Shown here piece by piece: positions 63,633 to 64,000 of a stretch of 64,000 bases of DNA. Below the pieces are notes generated by a model, which had not been told where the DNA came from, did no database searches, and worked only from the letters and a program-made list of their open reading frames with translations. The DNA lies in the NCBI GenBank assembly GCA_017551865.1, contig JAFZKB010000023.1, positions 113,136 through 177,135 of the forward strand. The letters are read 5' to 3'. This stretch comes from Clostridiales bacterium. GTDB lineage: Bacteria; Bacillota; Clostridia; Saccharofermentanales; Saccharofermentanaceae. The position numbers and the translations under genes were made by a program. Position 1 is the stretch's first letter, and each line of letters starts with the position of its first letter.

Positions 63633-64000
63633 TCAGCGCCTTTCTTTCAGATAATCCTGGATAAGTTCGCAGGTCTGTCTTGTGATCAGTCCGCCATGTT
63701 CACCCTGTTCGTGTATGTAACGGTTTCTTAGTCCTTCCGATAGTGTCAGAAACAGACCGTGATGCCAGGTATACAGATCTCCAAAAACATTTTGGGGACT
63801 AATAAGCGTGTGATCATACCACCCCTTGAGTAGATTCCTCCAGCTCCGGATCGGTTCTCCTTCGATGCATCCTCCGTTTTCTACAAAGTAGTATCGGATG
63901 AAATGTCGTGCTTCTTCTTCGGAAAAAGTCATTCCCCGAATCTCTGCTGCTTGGATGACTTCTGCTTCCGAAGGAATATCGGATGGGCCTGCCTGACATG
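63633..64000 (-). CDS. C-terminal part of a phage/plasmid replication-type protein (partial)
   Basis: The frame is open from the right edge to a stop at 63633, giving at least 122 residues; the first visible ATG (63932) is internal since the frame continues upstream through PSEAEVIQAAEIRG. That segment and RHFIRYYFVENGG ... SWRNLLKGW fit the short C-terminal module (P-x3-EV ... FxxYY ... W) found at the ends of DnaD-like and replisome-organiser proteins in Firmicutes phages and plasmids. The rest of the protein lies outside the window. It supports the view that this end is a mobile element. Confidence 0.6.
   Translation of the reverse strand, partial: CQAGPSDIPSEAEVIQAAEIRGMTFSEEEARHFIRYYFVENGGCIEGEPIRSWRNLLKGWYDHTLISPQNVFGDLYTWHHGLFLTLSEGLRNRYIHEQGEHGGLITRQTCELIQDYLKERR

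Overview
The window looks like chromosomal DNA of a Gram-positive anaerobe of the class Clostridia. The signs are strong GGAGG-type ribosome sites, many lipoprotein signals, membrane-anchored XRE regulators, an iron-sulfur aldo/keto reductase, an iron-dependent alcohol dehydrogenase and a zinc-ribbon Ser/Thr kinase. Base composition is middling in the core and clearly more AT-rich at about 11.6-13.7 kb and to the right of about 58.8 kb. The genus cannot be fixed from sequence alone; a gut or rumen Oscillospiraceae/Saccharofermentans-like organism is a guess.

Layout. 0-6 kb (minus): operon of a lipoprotein, a Ser/Thr kinase, a MoxR ATPase, a DUF58 protein and a third membrane protein cut by the window edge. 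6.1-11.6 kb: aspS with its terminator, a divergent XRE regulator/small membrane protein pair with three copies of one operator, an aldo/keto reductase, a flavin reductase-like protein and an Asp/Glu racemase lacking one catalytic Cys. 11.6-12.2 kb: a 43-residue hydrophobic peptide gene facing a short RNA that shares two complementary segments with its 3' end, a candidate type I toxin-antitoxin pair. 12.4-16.8 kb: an HTH protein, a TetR regulator with its operator, and a rifampicin-phosphotransferase-like enzyme. 16.8-24.6 kb: HAD phosphatase, SbcC, SbcD, a zinc-ribbon protein, a nucleotidyltransferase-like protein and an ECF sigma/anti-sigma pair. 24.7-33.1 kb: alcohol dehydrogenase, a three-gene two-component cluster and a hybrid histidine kinase.

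33.3-33.6 kb holds six nearly perfectly spaced hairpin units (7-nt arms, 23-nt loops, 52-bp period) with no known assignment. 33.7-49.6 kb: a secreted beta-helix protein, a PhoB/PhoR-type pair beside a Na/phosphate symporter with three Pho boxes, two ABC exporter half-genes, a MacB-like ABC protein, and a TerB-like/HerA pair. 49.8-58.4 kb: MATE pump, diguanylate cyclase, two tandem sugar-permease paralogues (the first frameshifted), a GNAT protein, a TetR/hydrolase operon with a palindromic operator, and a DUF4279 protein.

At 58.78 kb there is the 3' end of a tRNA gene (T-loop to CCA) followed by its terminator, but the 5' part is missing. This is what integration of an element into a tRNA gene leaves. 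The DNA to its right fits an island: a large solute-binding lipoprotein, a RhuM protein, a broken second solute-binding gene, repeated TGACRTCA sites, a 138-bp element with 12-bp terminal inverted repeats, and the C-terminus of a phage/plasmid replication-type protein running off the edge.
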